Shown here in pieces: positions 50,535 through 62,735 of a DNA stretch of 64,000 nt (positions within the stretch are counted from its first letter, which is position 1; the number at the start of each line of letters is the position of its first letter). The stretch spans positions 10,693,501 through 10,757,500 of the forward strand of contig CM053798.1 in NCBI GenBank assembly GCA_028671895.1. The letters run 5' to 3'. Position numbers and translations under genes: made by a program. Below the pieces are notes generated by a model that had not been told where the DNA came from, searched no databases, and worked only from the letters and a program-made list of their open reading frames with translations. The DNA comes from Oenanthe sinensis. Its lineage: Eukaryota; Streptophyta; Magnoliopsida; Apiales; Apiaceae.

Positions 50535-50782
50535 TTAGGCTTCATCTTGGGCTGCATCATCTTCAGGGTCTGCAAACTTGTCACCTTCAGCATCAGCTTC
50601 AACATCTTTGTCATCTAGACTAGGAGAACCTGCATTCTGCAACTTCTTCATTGCCTGTTCAACAGACTTCACAGCTGCATTTGCTAGACCAGTTAAATTT
50701 CCCTCAGAAGATTCACCACCAACTGTAGTATCCCGCTCCTTCTGATAAGTTGCAAGCAACTTACTCACCACAAACTCCCTTA
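50535..50782 (-). pseudogene. C-terminal end of element C's third ORF (left of the B insertion)
   Basis: Minus-strand frame ending in a very acidic tail (DDKDVEADAEGDKFADPEDD) after VSKLLATYQKERDTTVGG. It is interrupted exactly at the CCTTA target duplication by element B. The same frame resumes at 62736 when one duplication copy is discounted. This identifies it as the tail of an env-like third ORF of an older element, not a host gene; the match to element A or B tails is by position and composition only. Confidence 0.6.
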
Positions 50783-51348
50783 TGTTAGGAATCCAAACAC
50801 TGATGATTGTCAGAGAATATCATATCAGAGTTTATGCTGACGTCATCAGAGTTTACGAAGCTGTCGGACAGAGTTTACTCTAACAGAGAATACTCAATCA
50901 GAGTTTACTCTAATAGAGAATACTCAATCAGAGTTTACTCTAACAGAGAATGCTCAAATCAGAGAATGAAAAACCGACAGAGTCTAGCTTCAGAGTTTAA
51001 CTGAAAATGAAACAGACAAATCAGAGTCTGATTTGGATAGTAAGAAGGAATTCGAGTGCAAGTCTAAATTACCTTATTAAAGCTATTCTATTTCTATTCT
51101 GATTTATAACTGTATTTGTAGCTGTGTCTATATAAACACAGAGATAAGTTATAATCTACATACGTTTTTCAAGCATTATTATTGTAACCTAGCAGCTCTT
51201 AAGAACAATATTTCTTGAGAGAGTTTTGTATTCAAGTTCATTATTAATACAAACAGTATTCCATTCTACATACATGTGTTCATCTTCGATTAGTTGGTAC
51301 TATTACATTCAACCCCCCTTCTATAATAGATTAATTATCTGGGAAACA
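50783..51348 (+). repeat. 5' LTR of element B
   Basis: 566 bp, TGTTAGGAATCC...GGGAAACA. It contains many TCAGAGTTT words, including three tandem 30-bp units (AGAGTTTACTCTAACAGAGA type) at about 50870-50960, where the 3' LTR has two. A TATA box lies at 51128-51136. The tail has ATTCAACCCCCCTTC before the CA end. Confidence 0.95.
51128..51136 (+). promoter_or_regulatory. TATA box in the element B LTR
   Basis: CTATATAAA, followed about 30 bases later by the probable start of the R region. The same box occurs in the 3' LTR near 62509. Confidence 0.7.
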
Positions 51349-51350
51349 AT

Positions 51351-51362
51351 TGGTATCAAAGC
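51351..51362 (+). other. Primer-binding site of element B
   Basis: TGGTATCAAAGC two bases after the 5' LTR, close to the initiator-Met tRNA complement used by Copia elements. Confidence 0.85.
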
Positions 51363-51397
51363 AGACAGTTAATTTCAACTCAAAAGATCAAATAATC

Positions 51398-53659
51398 ATG
51401 TCTGGTAACAAGTATGAAAGCATCAGGATTCCAATATTGAAGAAGGCTGAGTACCCTACATGGAGGGTGAAGATGTTGATGTTCCTAGAAGCAACAGACC
51501 CTGACTATCTGGACAGGATCAATGAAGGCCAGTATCTTCCAACAAAACTGGTGCCTGCAACTGTTGTAGAAGGAAGATAAGTTCCTGAATATTATACATT
51601 AAAGGATAAGAAAGAATGGACCAATGAGGAAAAACAAGAAGTCCTCAAAGATGCCAAGGTAAGAAACATATTGCATAACAGTCTTGACTCTGTAATGTCC
51701 AACAGGGTAATAGCATGCAAGACAGCAAAAGGAATCTGGGATGCACTAGAGGTTCAATGTCAAGGAACCAGGGAAATCAAGAAAAATAGAAGATCTGTAC
51801 TGATACAAGAGTATGAATACTTTGAGACTAAACAGAATGAGTCTCTCACGGATATCTATGACAGATTTTTAACTCTGTTGAACAACTTGGCATTAGTAGA
51901 TAAGGTGTATGATAATGAAGACTCAAACACAAAGTTTCTTAGGGCTCTTCCAGAAGAATGGGATCTGCAGACATCTTTGATTAGAGACAGAGCTGATTTA
52001 GATGAGATGTCTTTAGATGTGGTCTATGGAAAACTGAAGACTCATGACTTGGAGTTACAACAAAGAAGAAATGGGAAAAGTAGCAAGGCAAAATCTATTG
52101 CCTTGAATGTTGAGGCCCAGATTGAAGAACCTACAGAAAAAGTCCTTAAAGCCTCAACAAGAAAAGGAAAAGCTGTAATCAAGGAAAGCAGTGAATCAGA
52201 GTTTGAAGCAAACTCTGATATAAACTCTGATGACTCTTCAGACACTGACATGATGGAGATGTTTGCTATGTTTGTCAAAAGCTTTAAGAAATACAGAAAA
52301 TTTAAGAAGCAAGGAAACTTTCAGAAAAAGCATGGTGAGTCAGATAAGAAAGACAGATTCAGAAAGAGAGAAGATAGAGATGGAAAATCAAAAACTCTTG
52401 ATAAATCAAAGATCAAGTGTTACAAGTGTAATAAGATGGGGCACTTTGCTACTGAGTGCAAAAGCAAGGAATCTGGGAAAGCTCTCATCACATCAAAGAA
52501 AGACTAGATGGATTCCTCAGACTCTGAAGAAGAAACTAACTATGCTCTCATGACAAACTCTGATGCTACTATCTTAAACTCTGAAAAGGTACCAGACTCT
52601 GTTTTCAATTTTCAAACTGATAATATCTGTGAATTAAATTCTTTTCTTAGATCTTTGCATGTTAGCTTTAAATCCCAAACTCTAGAAAATGAGAGATTAA
52701 AATCTGAGATATAAACTCTGACTGCTAGGAATAACATGCTTGAATCTGAAAACTCTGAAATGTTAAACATTAAGAAAGACCTTGATAATGCTATTCACAT
52801 GCAAACACAATTAGAAATTCAAGTTGAGTACTTAAAATATGAGATAGCAAAGCAAAAAGAGACCTTCAGAGTTTGGACAAACTATGGCAAGAAGGTCCAA
52901 CAAATGCTTTCTGAAAAGAATTGGACATCTGCTTTAGGATATGAATCTGACAAAGAAACACACACTAAAACACACACTAAAGCACATACAAAAAGAACAC
53001 TGAGTGAACCTGTGAAATTTGTTAGAGCTAGTGATTTCAAGAAAACTAAATCTGCTGAAAGCTCTAAAAACAATAGCGTGTCAGATTCTAAAAAGGTAAA
53101 TATAGGGTTACTTTCACAGAAGCAACTTACAGAAAAGTTGAAGACAGTCACTAATAAAACTAAAAAGGTGAAAAGAAATAGGAATGGAAAAGTAGGAATT
53201 ACTAAGGAGAATAACTACATGAATATCCCTGATGCTCCTAGGAAAACCTGTTTTACTTGTGGAAATTCTAATCACCTTGCTATTGACTGTAAACAAAAGA
53301 AAGAACCTGAAAGACCTAGGTTTGAGGCTAGAAAATAAACTAGATATAATCCCTGTTTTCACTGTGGTAGTTTATGGCACTCTATTTATATATGCAAAAA
53401 ATATCATAATTCGTATTACAATTCTTATAAACCACAGCCTCAATTAAATAATTCTCCAAAGCATACTGTCAAACAAATATATGTGATAAAGTCTGATAAA
53501 AGGAATCTAAAATCTGACAGTACAAACTCTGTGAATGCAAACTCTGATCATGTAAACTCTGTTAACTTAAACTCTAATAAAAGAACTTCTGCTGTTAAAG
53601 TTAATAAGTTTTCAAAGAAAGGACCCAAACTAGTTTGGGTCCCCATAACTACTAATTAA
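51398..53659 (+). pseudogene. gag of element B, with in-frame stops
   Basis: Nucleocapsid/capsid protein of a Sirevirus-like Copia. It starts MSGNKYESIRIPILKKAEYP and keeps one reading frame for about 750 codons, interrupted by stops at 51578, 52505, 52712 and 53336 but with no frameshift. The UBN2-like gag core runs to about residue 215 (IWDALEVQCQGTREIKKNR, QEYEYFETKQNESLTDIYDR). Three CCHC-type knuckles are visible: CYKCNKMGHFATEC, CFTCGNSNHLAIDC and CFHCGSLWHSIYIC. The linkers are rich in N-S-D, encoded by the AAACTCTGA word. It ends KLVWVPITTN, typical just before the pol protease. Confidence 0.85.
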
Positions 53660-53673
53660 ATTGCATTTACTGA

Positions 53674-56600
53674 TTGCAGGGAAACATGAAGAACATTCTA
53701 GTGATTGATAGTGGATGTTCTGCACATATGACTGGAAATAAATCCCTGCTTTCAGAGTTTGAGGAGAAGGCTGGCCCAGCAGTATCTTATGGAGATGGCA
53801 ATATAGGAAGAACACTGGGATATGGCAACATTGTGATTGGAAATGTAATCATTAAGAAAGTAGCTATGGTTGAAGGACTCAAACATAATCTGCTAAGTGT
53901 GAGTCAAATGACAGACAGAGGTTATTCTGTGAAATTTCATGGAACTCACTGTGAAGTGAAAAGCAAGAAAAATGGGAAAATAGTTCTTATTGGCCACAGA
54001 CATAACAATTTATTTGAAGCTATCTTGGATGTTAATTCTAATGGTCCCTTAACCTGTCTACTTGGAAAGGCATCACCAATGGAAAGCTGGATTTGGCATA
54101 AAAAGTTGTGTCACTTGAACTTTGGAAACATTAATGAATTGGTGAAAAAGGACCTAGTTAGAGGTATTCCAAAAGTTCAATTTCATCCTGATGGACTCTG
54201 TGATTCATGTCAAAAGGCCAAATAAAAGAAGACATCTTTCAAGAGAAAAACTGAAAATTCAATTGATCAACCTTTTCATCTACTACATCTTGATTTATTT
54301 GGTCTAGTAAACATCATGTCCATTGGAAAGAAGAAATACACTCTGGTAATAGTTGATGATTTCACTAGATTTACCTGGGTGTACTTTATGCATAAGAAGG
54401 ATGAAACTGCATAGATAATTTGTGATCATATTGCAATGATTGAGAATGGATCAACTCACAAAGTAAAAAATCTAAGGAGTGACAATGGAACAGAGTTTAA
54501 GAACTCTGCAATGGAGGAATTCTGCTCAACAAGAGGTATTATTCAACAATTCTCAGCACCTGGCACACCTCAACAAAATGGTATAGTTGAAAGAAAGAAT
54601 AGAACGTTAATAGAAGCTGCCAGAACAATGCTAGAAGGAGCAAAACTACCTACTTATTTTTGGGCAAAAGCTGTGAACACTGCATGCATCACTCAGAATT
54701 GTTCTTTAATAAACAAACATGGAATGAATCCATATGAATCTTTGAAAGGAAGAAAGCCAAATGTCAAATACTTTCACATCTTTGGAAGCAAGTGTTTTAT
54801 TCTCAAAACACATCCTGAACAATTGAAGAAGTTTGAACCTAAAGCAGATGAATGAATTTTTGTTGGATATGCAACAACTTCTAAAACCTCTTCAAGAGCA
54901 TTCAAAGTATTCAACTTAAGGACAATGACAGTCATGGAATCAATTAATGTCTCTTTTGATGAAGGGAATATAGCTGGGTTGCATGATAAAGATGCACAGG
55001 AAACTTTGAGATTTGAGAATGAACTGCAGAAAATAAACTCTGTTGAACCAAACTCTGATGAAATAAACTCTGTTCAACTAAACTCTGGTGAGGAAAATTC
55101 TGATTCTTTAAACTCTGATTCAGAATTGATTGAAATAGAAATTGAAGATTCTGCATATGTGGAGGGGGAGCAACATTCATTAAATATTGACATTGAAGAT
55201 CAAAACACAGTAATTGAAATATCAGAATCTGATCAAACTCTGAACAACACAAACTCTGAGACCTCAAACTCTGATAACTCAAAATCTGAGTACTTAAACT
55301 CTGAGACATCAAACACTGAAGGAAGCACATCTTCAGGGGGAGGATCGGCATTTACAGAGGAATCATTCTATGAAGGCAGGAATCATGGGGGAGCATCTAG
55401 TTCAAGGACTTTTCCACATTCCAGGAATTGGACCAAAGATCACACACCTGATTTAATTATTGGTGATCTGGAAAGTGGAGTAAAAACAAGAAAAGCTACT
55501 CAGAATGAATGTCTATTTCATAGTTTTCTTTCTCAAACAGAACCAAAGAAGGTTGAAGATACTCTGAAGGATGCTGATTGGATCACTGCTATGCAGGAAG
55601 AATTGAATGAGTTTGAAAGAAATGAAGTTTGGACCCTAGTTCCAAGGCCAAAGAACAGATCTATTGTTGGCACAAAATGGGTATTCAGGAACAAGACAGA
55701 CTCTGATGGAATAATTACAAGGAACAAAGCAAGACTGGTAGCCAAAGGTTATTCTCAACAGGAGGGGATTGATTATGATGAAACATATGCACCTGTAGCT
55801 AGACTTGAGGCAATCAGAATTTTTCTTGCTTATGCTGCACATAAGAAATTTAAGGTTTATCAGATGGATGTTAAAAGTGCATTTTTAAATGGTGAAATTG
55901 AAGAAGAAGTCTATGTTGAACAACGACCTGGCTTTATCAATACAAAATATCCAAATCATGTGTACAGACTGGATAAAGCTTTATATGGACTAAAACAAGC
56001 ACCAAGGGCCTGGTATGAAACGCCGGCTCTATTCTTACTTGAAAATAATTTCACTAGATGAACAATTGATAAAACCTTGTTTTATAGAACTCAAGGTAAG
56101 GATTTATTATTGGTACAAATATATGTTGATGATATTATATTTGGTTCCACTAATGAGAAACTCTATGAAAGATTTTCAAAGTTAATGCAGTCCAGGTATC
56201 AAATGAGCATGATGGGAGAATTGAGTTATTTTTTAGGCTTAGAAGTTAAACAATCTGAAGAAGGTATTTTCACTAATCAGTCTAAATATACAAAGAATCT
56301 ACTCACTAAGTTTCAAATGCAAGACTCTGCATCTGCTACAACTCCTATGGCTACTGCAACAAAGCTTGATCAAGACACTGTAGAATCTGTTGATGTTACA
56401 GCATACAGAGGGATGATTGGTTCTCTACTTTACTTGACTGCTAGTAGGCCAGATATCATGTTTGCCACATGTCTATGTGCTAGATTTCAAGCAAATCCAA
56501 GTGCACCTCATTTAATTGCTGTGAAGTGAATATTCAGATATCTCAAGGGCACTGTTAATCTTGGCTTATGGTATCCTAGGGAGTCTGATTTTAAATTAAC

Positions 56601-57069
56601 AGGCTATTCAGATGCTGACTTTGCAGGATGCAAAATTGACAGGAAAAGCACAAGTGGCAGTTGTCAATTTTTAGGTGAAAGACTTGTGTCATGGCAAAGG
56701 AAGAAGCAGAAGTCAATTTCAACATCAACAGCAGAGGCTGAATATATTGCTGCTGGAAGCTGCTGTGCACAGATTTTATGGATGAGAAATCAATTGCTAG
56801 ACTATGGTTTGAAATTTTCAAAAATTCCTATTTATTGTGATAACCAAAGTGCTATTGCAATGACAGGAAATCCAGTTCAACATTCTCTGACAAAGCACAT
56901 TAGTATCAGATATCACTTCATAAGGGAACATGTGGAGGAAGGCACAATTGAATTATATTTTGTTCCTACAGATTAACAAATAGCAGATATATTCACTAAA
57001 TCTTTGCCTGAAGCAACATTTAACAGACTGGTCTCTGAATTAGGGATGGTAACAAGTGGCTCAAATTAG
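53674..57069 (+). pseudogene. pol of element B (protease, integrase, RT, RNase H), with in-frame stops
   Basis: One continuous frame from NILVIDSGCSAHMTGN (aspartic protease) through the pre-integrase segment (WIWHKKLCHLNFGNI) and integrase (RSDNGTEFKN...TPQQNGIVERKNRTL). An N-S-D-rich linker at about 55030-55330 follows. The RT has [20 protein letters not shown] and an intact YVDDIIFG catalytic block; RNase H has STSTAEAEYIAAGSCCAQ. It ends LGMVTSGSN at 57069. Stops lie at 54223 (TAA), 54412 (TAG), 54853, 56059 and 56527 (TGA), and 56974 (TAA). No frameshift was found over 3.4 kb. It is a close relative of element A's pol. Confidence 0.88.
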
Positions 57070-57578
57070 CAAGTTTCAGACACTCAGAGTATATGTTAGA
57101 GTATGGGGTAAACTCTAATGTCAATGGAGTAAACCCTGATCATTGAAGCATCTAATCTCTAATCACAAGTTATCAGTGTTTATAGTAATCACTGTCAGAG
57201 TGTGTGGTAAACTCTGATAATATATACTAAACTCTGATCTGTAAACTCTGATTAAGTGGTAAACTCTGAGATTATATTTATGACATCATATTTATCATTC
57301 TCTGATTGGGCTTGTAATAAGGTGCGTGTATCTCACGATTGACGGTTCCTATTATTACACAGCACACACACACTTGCTGTATTTTGAGACTTGTACTAAT
57401 AATTACTTTTCCAATTAGCTTTTGCCACGTGTCCCACTACAGGTTTTATGCAATTGAAAGGGAACAATTTAATTCTTATTGTTATTTTGAATTAATCATT
57501 TGTATCTATCATTCTTCTTTTGCACTCTCACTTCACATAAACCCTAACTGCTCCAACCTGCAAATCTTTATTGTTTCA
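57070..57578 (+). repeat. Spacer between pol and third ORF of element B
   Basis: Non-coding. Between about 57085 and 57270 it carries repeated TAAACTCTGA words (four exact, several degenerate). It corresponds in position to the ATCAATTGAT-rich spacer of element A, and presumably contains signals for expressing the third ORF. Confidence 0.65.
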
Positions 57579-60500
57579 ATGGCATCCAAAGGTCAAACCT
57601 TCCTAAACTATACTTTTGCTGCCACAAACTATATCTCTTTGTTGGATAAATCCGATGCACCCGAAGATTTTCATGTCGTTCAGGATTTTCTAGCTCAAAG
57701 TTACATTGGCTATGGGCTTCAAGAACCTTTAAATTTCTCTGCCCAATCATTACTCAAAATCTGGTCAACTGCAAAATTCAATAATGCTGGTGATAATGAA
57801 GAACCCATCCTCACATTTCGATGTAATGGAGAACACTCAATTACTCCTGCTCTTGTTCGACAAGCCCTTCATCTTCCAGAAGTGGCTGTGTATGATGACT
57901 TAGTTGGAGATGAACAAATTAAGGAATTTTTCAGGTCTATTGGCTATGGTGGAAGCTTGTCAAAGCTAGGAAGCTTGACCAGACCTAATCTAAGAAGAGA
58001 GTGGAGCTTCTTCTTTGATTGTATCACTAGGGCTTTCACAGGAAAATGCACCAACTTTGATGCAATTCCACAGTTGTCACAGCAAATTGGGTATTCTCTG
58101 ACCCACAACTTGTCTTTTGATTTTTCATGTTTAATAATTAGGCAGATAGCTAGCAAAATAGATGATGATGCACATACAATTTACTTTGCTAGATTTTTAC
58201 AGTCAATTTCCTCCTATCTTTTGCCTGATATATCTTTTGAGAATGACCAGAGTTTAGTTAGTTTTTCAATGAATAAAAGAATATTTGCTGATCTCATAAG
58301 GAAAGATACCAAGAAAAATGATGCAGGTAAACTCTGTAACTTGTTTTATCCCACATGGGTCAGGCTTTTCTTACATCAGAGAATGCCTACCATGTATGGG
58401 AGGGATTTTCTCTCAGTGGCTGTGAATCAGAGTTTAGCACCCTCTGATTCAAACCCAAGCCACTCTCCAAACACTGACACCCAAACACCTTTGCCAACCT
58501 CTGCAGTCTCTCAAAAGACTGTAGTTGCAACACACACCTTTCAACAGCATGGTCCAAGCAAAAAGAAAGGGAAATCAGTGAAGAAATCTTCTCCTAAAAG
58601 AGAAAATTGATTGGTGAAAATACAGATTCTGATGAAGGTTTCATTTTTCTAAAGAGAACGAATGATGAACAGGCTTCTGATATTTCTCCTCAGACAGAAA
58701 CAGTGATTCCAATTTCTGAGAAGAAGAAGAAAAGACGAAGATTGGTCAAGGCTGTAAACTCTGAGGCTACAATTATTGAAGAACTAAACTCTGATACAGT
58801 CATAAAATTTGATGCTCCAATCTCTGATCAGCCAATACCTCGACCTTTAATCACTGACACGATAAACTCTGATGCTTTGATAAAATCTAGTGAAGCTGCT
58901 CCAGTTCAAGTCTCAGATTCTCCAACAAAATCACCTAAGAAAATTATAAATGAGATGTCTTATGAAAGAGTTAGGGAGCTGGCTGAACAAGTCAGAAAAG
59001 AAATGGAGGCACACAAATCAAAATCAACTTCAGCTTCTCCAAGTTCCAAACTTTTTTCTAGAAGGAAGAGGAAGTCTGTCACTTTTGGCCAAGACACACA
59101 AGAACCTACTTCTCAAAGTGAGGTAGCAGTCATTGAAGGGCCAGGCACACAAGAACCTATTGATCAAAGTTCAATAGAAGCCACATTTCCAGCAAATGAA
59201 GCCAGCATTGATCAGGGGTACAATCCACAAGAACCTTCAGCTCAAAGGGTTGAAGAAGTTGTTCAGGCCCCAGCCACACAAGAACCATCCAATCAAAGTT
59301 TGGATGCAGGCACTCAATTATATATGGAAGATATTGTTGTTGCTGATGCTGAAGGCCAATCTCTGGCAAAGTCCAGCCCACAAGAACCTTCACCTCAAAG
59401 TGGTGAAGCAGCTGCTGATATGGCTCAGGTCCTACAAGAACCAATCATCCATTATATGATTGCAGACCAAGATTATTCTACTGGACAGACAAACTCTGTT
59501 AAAGCTCCTCAGGCAATTTCAGATGAACAACTTACTGTCCTGCCCATGGAGACACCATCTACAATTGTTTAAGGTATAAACTCTGACTCTACTTCAGAAT
59601 TTACATTATCTGATTGTATTAGTTCAGAATTTATATTTCCTACCTTTACTGCTGGGATGATCATGGATAGTCCTGAAAAGGATACCTCTATTCATGTGAC
59701 CACAAATCTCCTTTCTCAGCCACCTCTTATTTCTGTAGGACATTGTGTGTTGAGCCTTTCTAGTGAGTCTGAGGTAAAAAGTGTGGAAAACAGAATTACT
59801 GAGAGGCAGACACAGGATCTGGCAAAAGGAGAGGTAGAATTGAGAGAGAAGTTAGTTACTTCTAGTGAGCAACATCTAACTCTTAAAAGTTATGATATGT
59901 GTGATGTGAGAAGTAATGAGATTACTTTAAAAAATCAGAGTGATTTAGGTTGTTCTGTTACTTTTGCAGGTACTCAGAGTTTATCTGTTCCTGTAAACTC
60001 TGATGCTGTGCTAAACTCTGACCAAGTCATAAACTCTGATGGGATGGACATAGACTCTGATGATGTGATTTTTGCTGATGAAGAAGTCCTAGATCTATCC
60101 ATTCACTACATTCAAAGATTTAACACTAAGAGATGGCCTGTTAATGTACATGATGCTCATGACATATTACAGATGGATTATACTGATTATGTGGTGGTGG
60201 AAGATCTTAAAGGTCAAATTGAAGCTGATCTAGATGCAGAGGGTATCAGAAGGGATTTTAGTTTCCAAGAAAAGTCATCTGATGAAGATTTTTTTTCTTC
60301 TCACAGGCAATCCATTTGGGATTCCTCTTGGAAGTTTCCTGAGAGAGAAATTTCTTGGCCTCATGTTCTTGCTTTAATAAATAAAGCTGACAAGGAAATA
60401 TCCTCTGATGAACTGAAGGCAATTCTGAAAGCTTCTACTATTATGTCCAAGGGACTTCACCGTGAAGTTACTGATCTGAAGGCATCTGTCACCAAGCATT

Positions 60501-62092
60501 CTGTACTTCTTGGAACTGCTGTTTCCGCTTCTCAACATTCTATGGAAGCAAAACTACACTATGTCTCCACTAAACAGGTTGCATTGGAGGGTAAAGTGGA
60601 TACTCTTTCTGCTTCTGTTAGTTCCAGCAGGGAATGCTACACACTATAGTTGAACTTCTTACTATTAGAAGTGATGTCAGAAAGGGGGAGAAGGGTTCAG
60701 ACAAATGCAAGGAGGATGTGATTCTCAAATCTAACAAACCTGATGATGAAGATCAAGGGAGTCATAAGGATGGGAAGCAAACTCTGAAGTAACAAACTCT
60801 GATTGAACAAACTCTGATAACATCAAAGACTGAGATAAACTCTGATAAGCAAACTCTGATAGATGCTGATCTGGAATTAGCAAAAAGACTTGAAGAAGAA
60901 GAGAAGCCTGAAAAGATTAAAGAATAAAATTTAAAGGATGCAGAACTGGCAAAGAAGATGTTTGAAGAAGAACATCCAGGAATGGATCCAGCTGCTGTAG
61001 AAGCTGAATTGAAGAAGTCTGGTACTGACATTGCTCAAGTCCAGAAAAAGAAAAGATATATAAGAAAAGGTCCAGTTCAGAAGAAGGTATCTATTCAATA
61101 GAAGAAGCCAGAAGCTAAGCCTATTCAAACCAAAAATGTTGAAATTCCTAAGACAGTCAAACCATTTGCTCAACCAAAACCAGTCTCAGAAATTCATACA
61201 AGATCATCTTCTAGAATTCAACAAAAAGCTCCAGCTAAGCCAAAGAATCCTCTCACTATGTCTGGAACAACTTTTCTTCCAGGTGGTTCAAGTTTTGATG
61301 ATGAGGAAGAAGAACAACAACAATCTCTGATAAGGAAGAAAAGGTCTGATCTTCTGTGGACAAATACTCAAACACTGACTCTCAATGCCAGACTTGGAAA
61401 AGATAAAGGTAGTATTGGTGATTCACGTGCTAAGGTCTACAGGGTGAAGCAAACATTTTCAGAGATCCTTATTCATTGAAAAACAAACCTGAAGAAGAGC
61501 TGTCTCAAGAACATTTGGACAAGCTAATATCTGTTAATATTGTGAAAGACATCTTTGATGGTGCTCAAGCTAAGGAAAAGCTCATTTATTTCTTGGAGGA
61601 TGGAAGAGTTATGAAGATTGCTCAAGAAGATTTAATTCAGAAAGCATCTAAAGAACTTGAACATATTTTGTTCCTCCTAAATGATGAAAATGAGGTGACT
61701 TCTAGATGGGTAAAAATTCTTGAAGGAGCAATAACTGAAAAGAAGAAAAGTGAAAGATTAATGATGATAAACTCTTAGGAGTATGAGCCTGGATACTTAC
61801 ATGAAGATGGATTAAGAAGAGCAATGAGAAATGGAGATGCAAAAGTCAAGATGGTGTTAGGGATTCCTACACTGATATTAAATCCTGATGGAATGAAGGC
61901 TTGTTGTATTGCTTTGGATAAAAGAATGGACAGATCATCAATTTATGCTCTAAGGGCTACAATAATCCAAATAGATGATTCTTTTGATCAAATGAAGGAA
62001 TTGAAGGAGAAGCTGGTTGAGTTGTTGAAAAATGCTGAAGAGAAGCTCCTGAATCAATTTCTGAAAGATGACTTTTCCTATAGAAGAATCTG
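57579..62092 (+). pseudogene. Long third (env-like) ORF of element B, broken
   Basis: Starts MASKGQTFLNYTF at 57579. The first 343 codons are open (to 58608), with a folded-looking region: TFRCNGEHSITPALVRQALH, LRREWSFFFDCITRAFTGK, CTNFDAIPQLSQQIGYSL. It then shifts phase near 58605 and continues in segments 58607-59572, 59657-60649, a piece to about 61460, 61476-61778 and 61824-62092. Low-complexity linkers have T-Q-E-P repeats and N-S-D words. Lys/Glu-rich coiled-coil stretches occur near 60870-61060. The N-terminal part matches element A's third ORF in start and layout. Function unknown; no signal peptide or membrane helix is obvious. Confidence 0.7.
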
Positions 62093-62180
62093 AATCTACA
62101 AAGGGTAAACAAACTCTGATGCATTTGTCTTGTATTTTTGACATCATAAGTGAAATTTATGTTTTAATTCTTAAAGCATA

Positions 62181-62193
62181 AATTGGGGGAGAT
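62181..62193 (+). other. Polypurine tract of element B
   Basis: AATTGGGGGAGAT directly before the 3' LTR start TGTTAGG. Confidence 0.9.
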
Positions 62194-62730
62194 TGTTAGG
62201 AATGCAAACACTGATGATTGTCAGAGAATATCAGATCAGAGTTTATGCTGACGTCATCAGAGTTTACGAAGCTGTCAGACATAGTTTACTCTAACAGAGA
62301 ATACTCAATCAGAGTTTACTCTAACAGAGAATGCTCAAATCAGAGAATGACAAACCGACAGAGTCTAGCTTCAGAGTTTAACTGAAAAGGAAATAGACAA
62401 ATCAGAGTCTGATTTGGATAGTAAGAAGGAATTCGAGTGCAAGTCTAAATTACCTTATTAAAGCTATTCTATTTCCATTCTGATTTGTAACTGTATTTGT
62501 AGCTGTGTCTATATAAACACAGAGATAGGTTATAATCTACATACGTTTTTCAAGCATTATTATTGTAACCTAGCAGCTCTTAAGAACAATATTTGTTGAG
62601 AGAGTTTTGTATTCAAGTTCATTATTAATACAAAACAGTATTCCATTCTACATACTTGTGTTCATCTTCGATTAGTTGGTACTATTACATTCAACCCCCC
62701 TTCTGTAATAGATTAATTATCTGGGAAACA
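62194..62730 (+). repeat. 3' LTR of element B
   Basis: 537 bp, TGTTAGGAATGC...GGGAAACA, followed by the duplication CCTTA. It lacks one 30-bp unit present in the 5' LTR and otherwise differs at roughly a dozen positions. Confidence 0.95.
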
Positions 62731-62735
62731 CCTTA

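Larger units (their letters stand above)
50783..62730 (+). mobile_element. Complete Sirevirus-like Copia retrotransposon B (11.9 kb)
   Basis: Both LTRs (50783-51348 and 62194-62730), a CCTTA duplication on each side (50778-50782 and 62731-62735), a primer-binding site and a polypurine tract are present. Between them are gag, pol (protease, integrase, RT, RNase H), a motif-rich spacer and a long third ORF, the Sirevirus layout. By eye the LTRs differ by about a dozen substitutions plus one 30-bp repeat unit, so insertion is recent. Yet gag and pol carry ten in-frame stops, so this copy cannot make its own full proteins unless stops are read through. Inserted within element C. Confidence 0.95.

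Noticed and set aside
50535..50771. Host gene encoding an acidic protein interrupted by element B
   Set aside because: Position next to a polypurine tract and LTR start, and composition like third-ORF tails, indicate that it is the end of retroelement C.
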